Shown here: positions 5,335-5,335 of the stretch, in pieces
Numbering within the stretch: position 1 is the first letter of the stretch
Layout: every line of letters begins with the position of its first letter
Assembly: GCA_028693975.1 (NCBI GenBank)
Contig: JAQUUF010000098.1
Span: 1 to 5,335, forward strand
From: Acidaminococcaceae bacterium
Lineage (GTDB): Bacteria; Bacillota; Negativicutes; Acidaminococcales; Acidaminococcaceae
Direction: 5' to 3'
DNA: 5,335 nt
Translations under genes and position numbers: made by a program
Notes under the pieces: generated by a model
Told to the model about the DNA's origin: nothing
Seen by the model: only the letters and a program-made list of their open reading frames with translations
Database searches by the model: none

Positions 5335-5335
5335 C

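Noticed and set aside
1..5335. CRISPR array, tRNA, rRNA or insertion sequence
   Set aside because: No regularly spaced repeats, no tRNA-like fold and no transposase were found by reading both strands.

Overview
The window looks like chromosomal DNA of a diderm Firmicute of the Negativicutes (Selenomonas/Anaerovibrio/Sporomusa-like). This placement is an inference. It rests on three things: a dapF-dapL pair, which is the aminotransferase route to meso-diaminopimelate; moderately AT-rich DNA with strong AGGAGG-type ribosome binding sites; and enzymes for glycosylating outer-membrane autotransporters, which only make sense in a cell with an outer membrane. No marker gene in the window fixes the genus.

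Left part, minus strand (1-1463): dapF (diaminopimelate epimerase, complete) is followed 26 bases later by dapL (LL-diaminopimelate aminotransferase, N-terminal 185 residues, cut by the left edge). Together they perform the last two steps to meso-DAP, for peptidoglycan and lysine. A divergent intergenic region of about 270 bases (1464-1734) separates them from the second unit and carries -10-like boxes for both directions.

Centre and right, plus strand (1735-5176): a tight three-gene unit. The first two genes (433 and 435 residues) are tandem paralogues. They resemble the Aah/TibC autotransporter O-heptosyltransferases and carry an N-terminal beta domain, a GT-B fold-type core, a conserved Asp and Lys, and a C-terminal four-cysteine iron-finger signature. 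By eye they align without a gap over about 375 residues. The stop of the first overlaps the start of the second (TAATG). Twenty bases further on is an FkbM-family SAM-dependent methyltransferase. A strong hairpin terminator closes the unit at 5187-5220.

Working model (inference): the two heptosyltransferases put ADP-heptose-derived sugars on serines of a surface autotransporter encoded elsewhere, and the FkbM enzyme O-methylates the glycan. No acceptor protein is present in the window.

The right edge (5221-5335) holds a nested inverted repeat and, on the minus strand, a possible C-terminal tail of a convergent membrane protein. These two readings overlap and cannot both be settled from this sequence.
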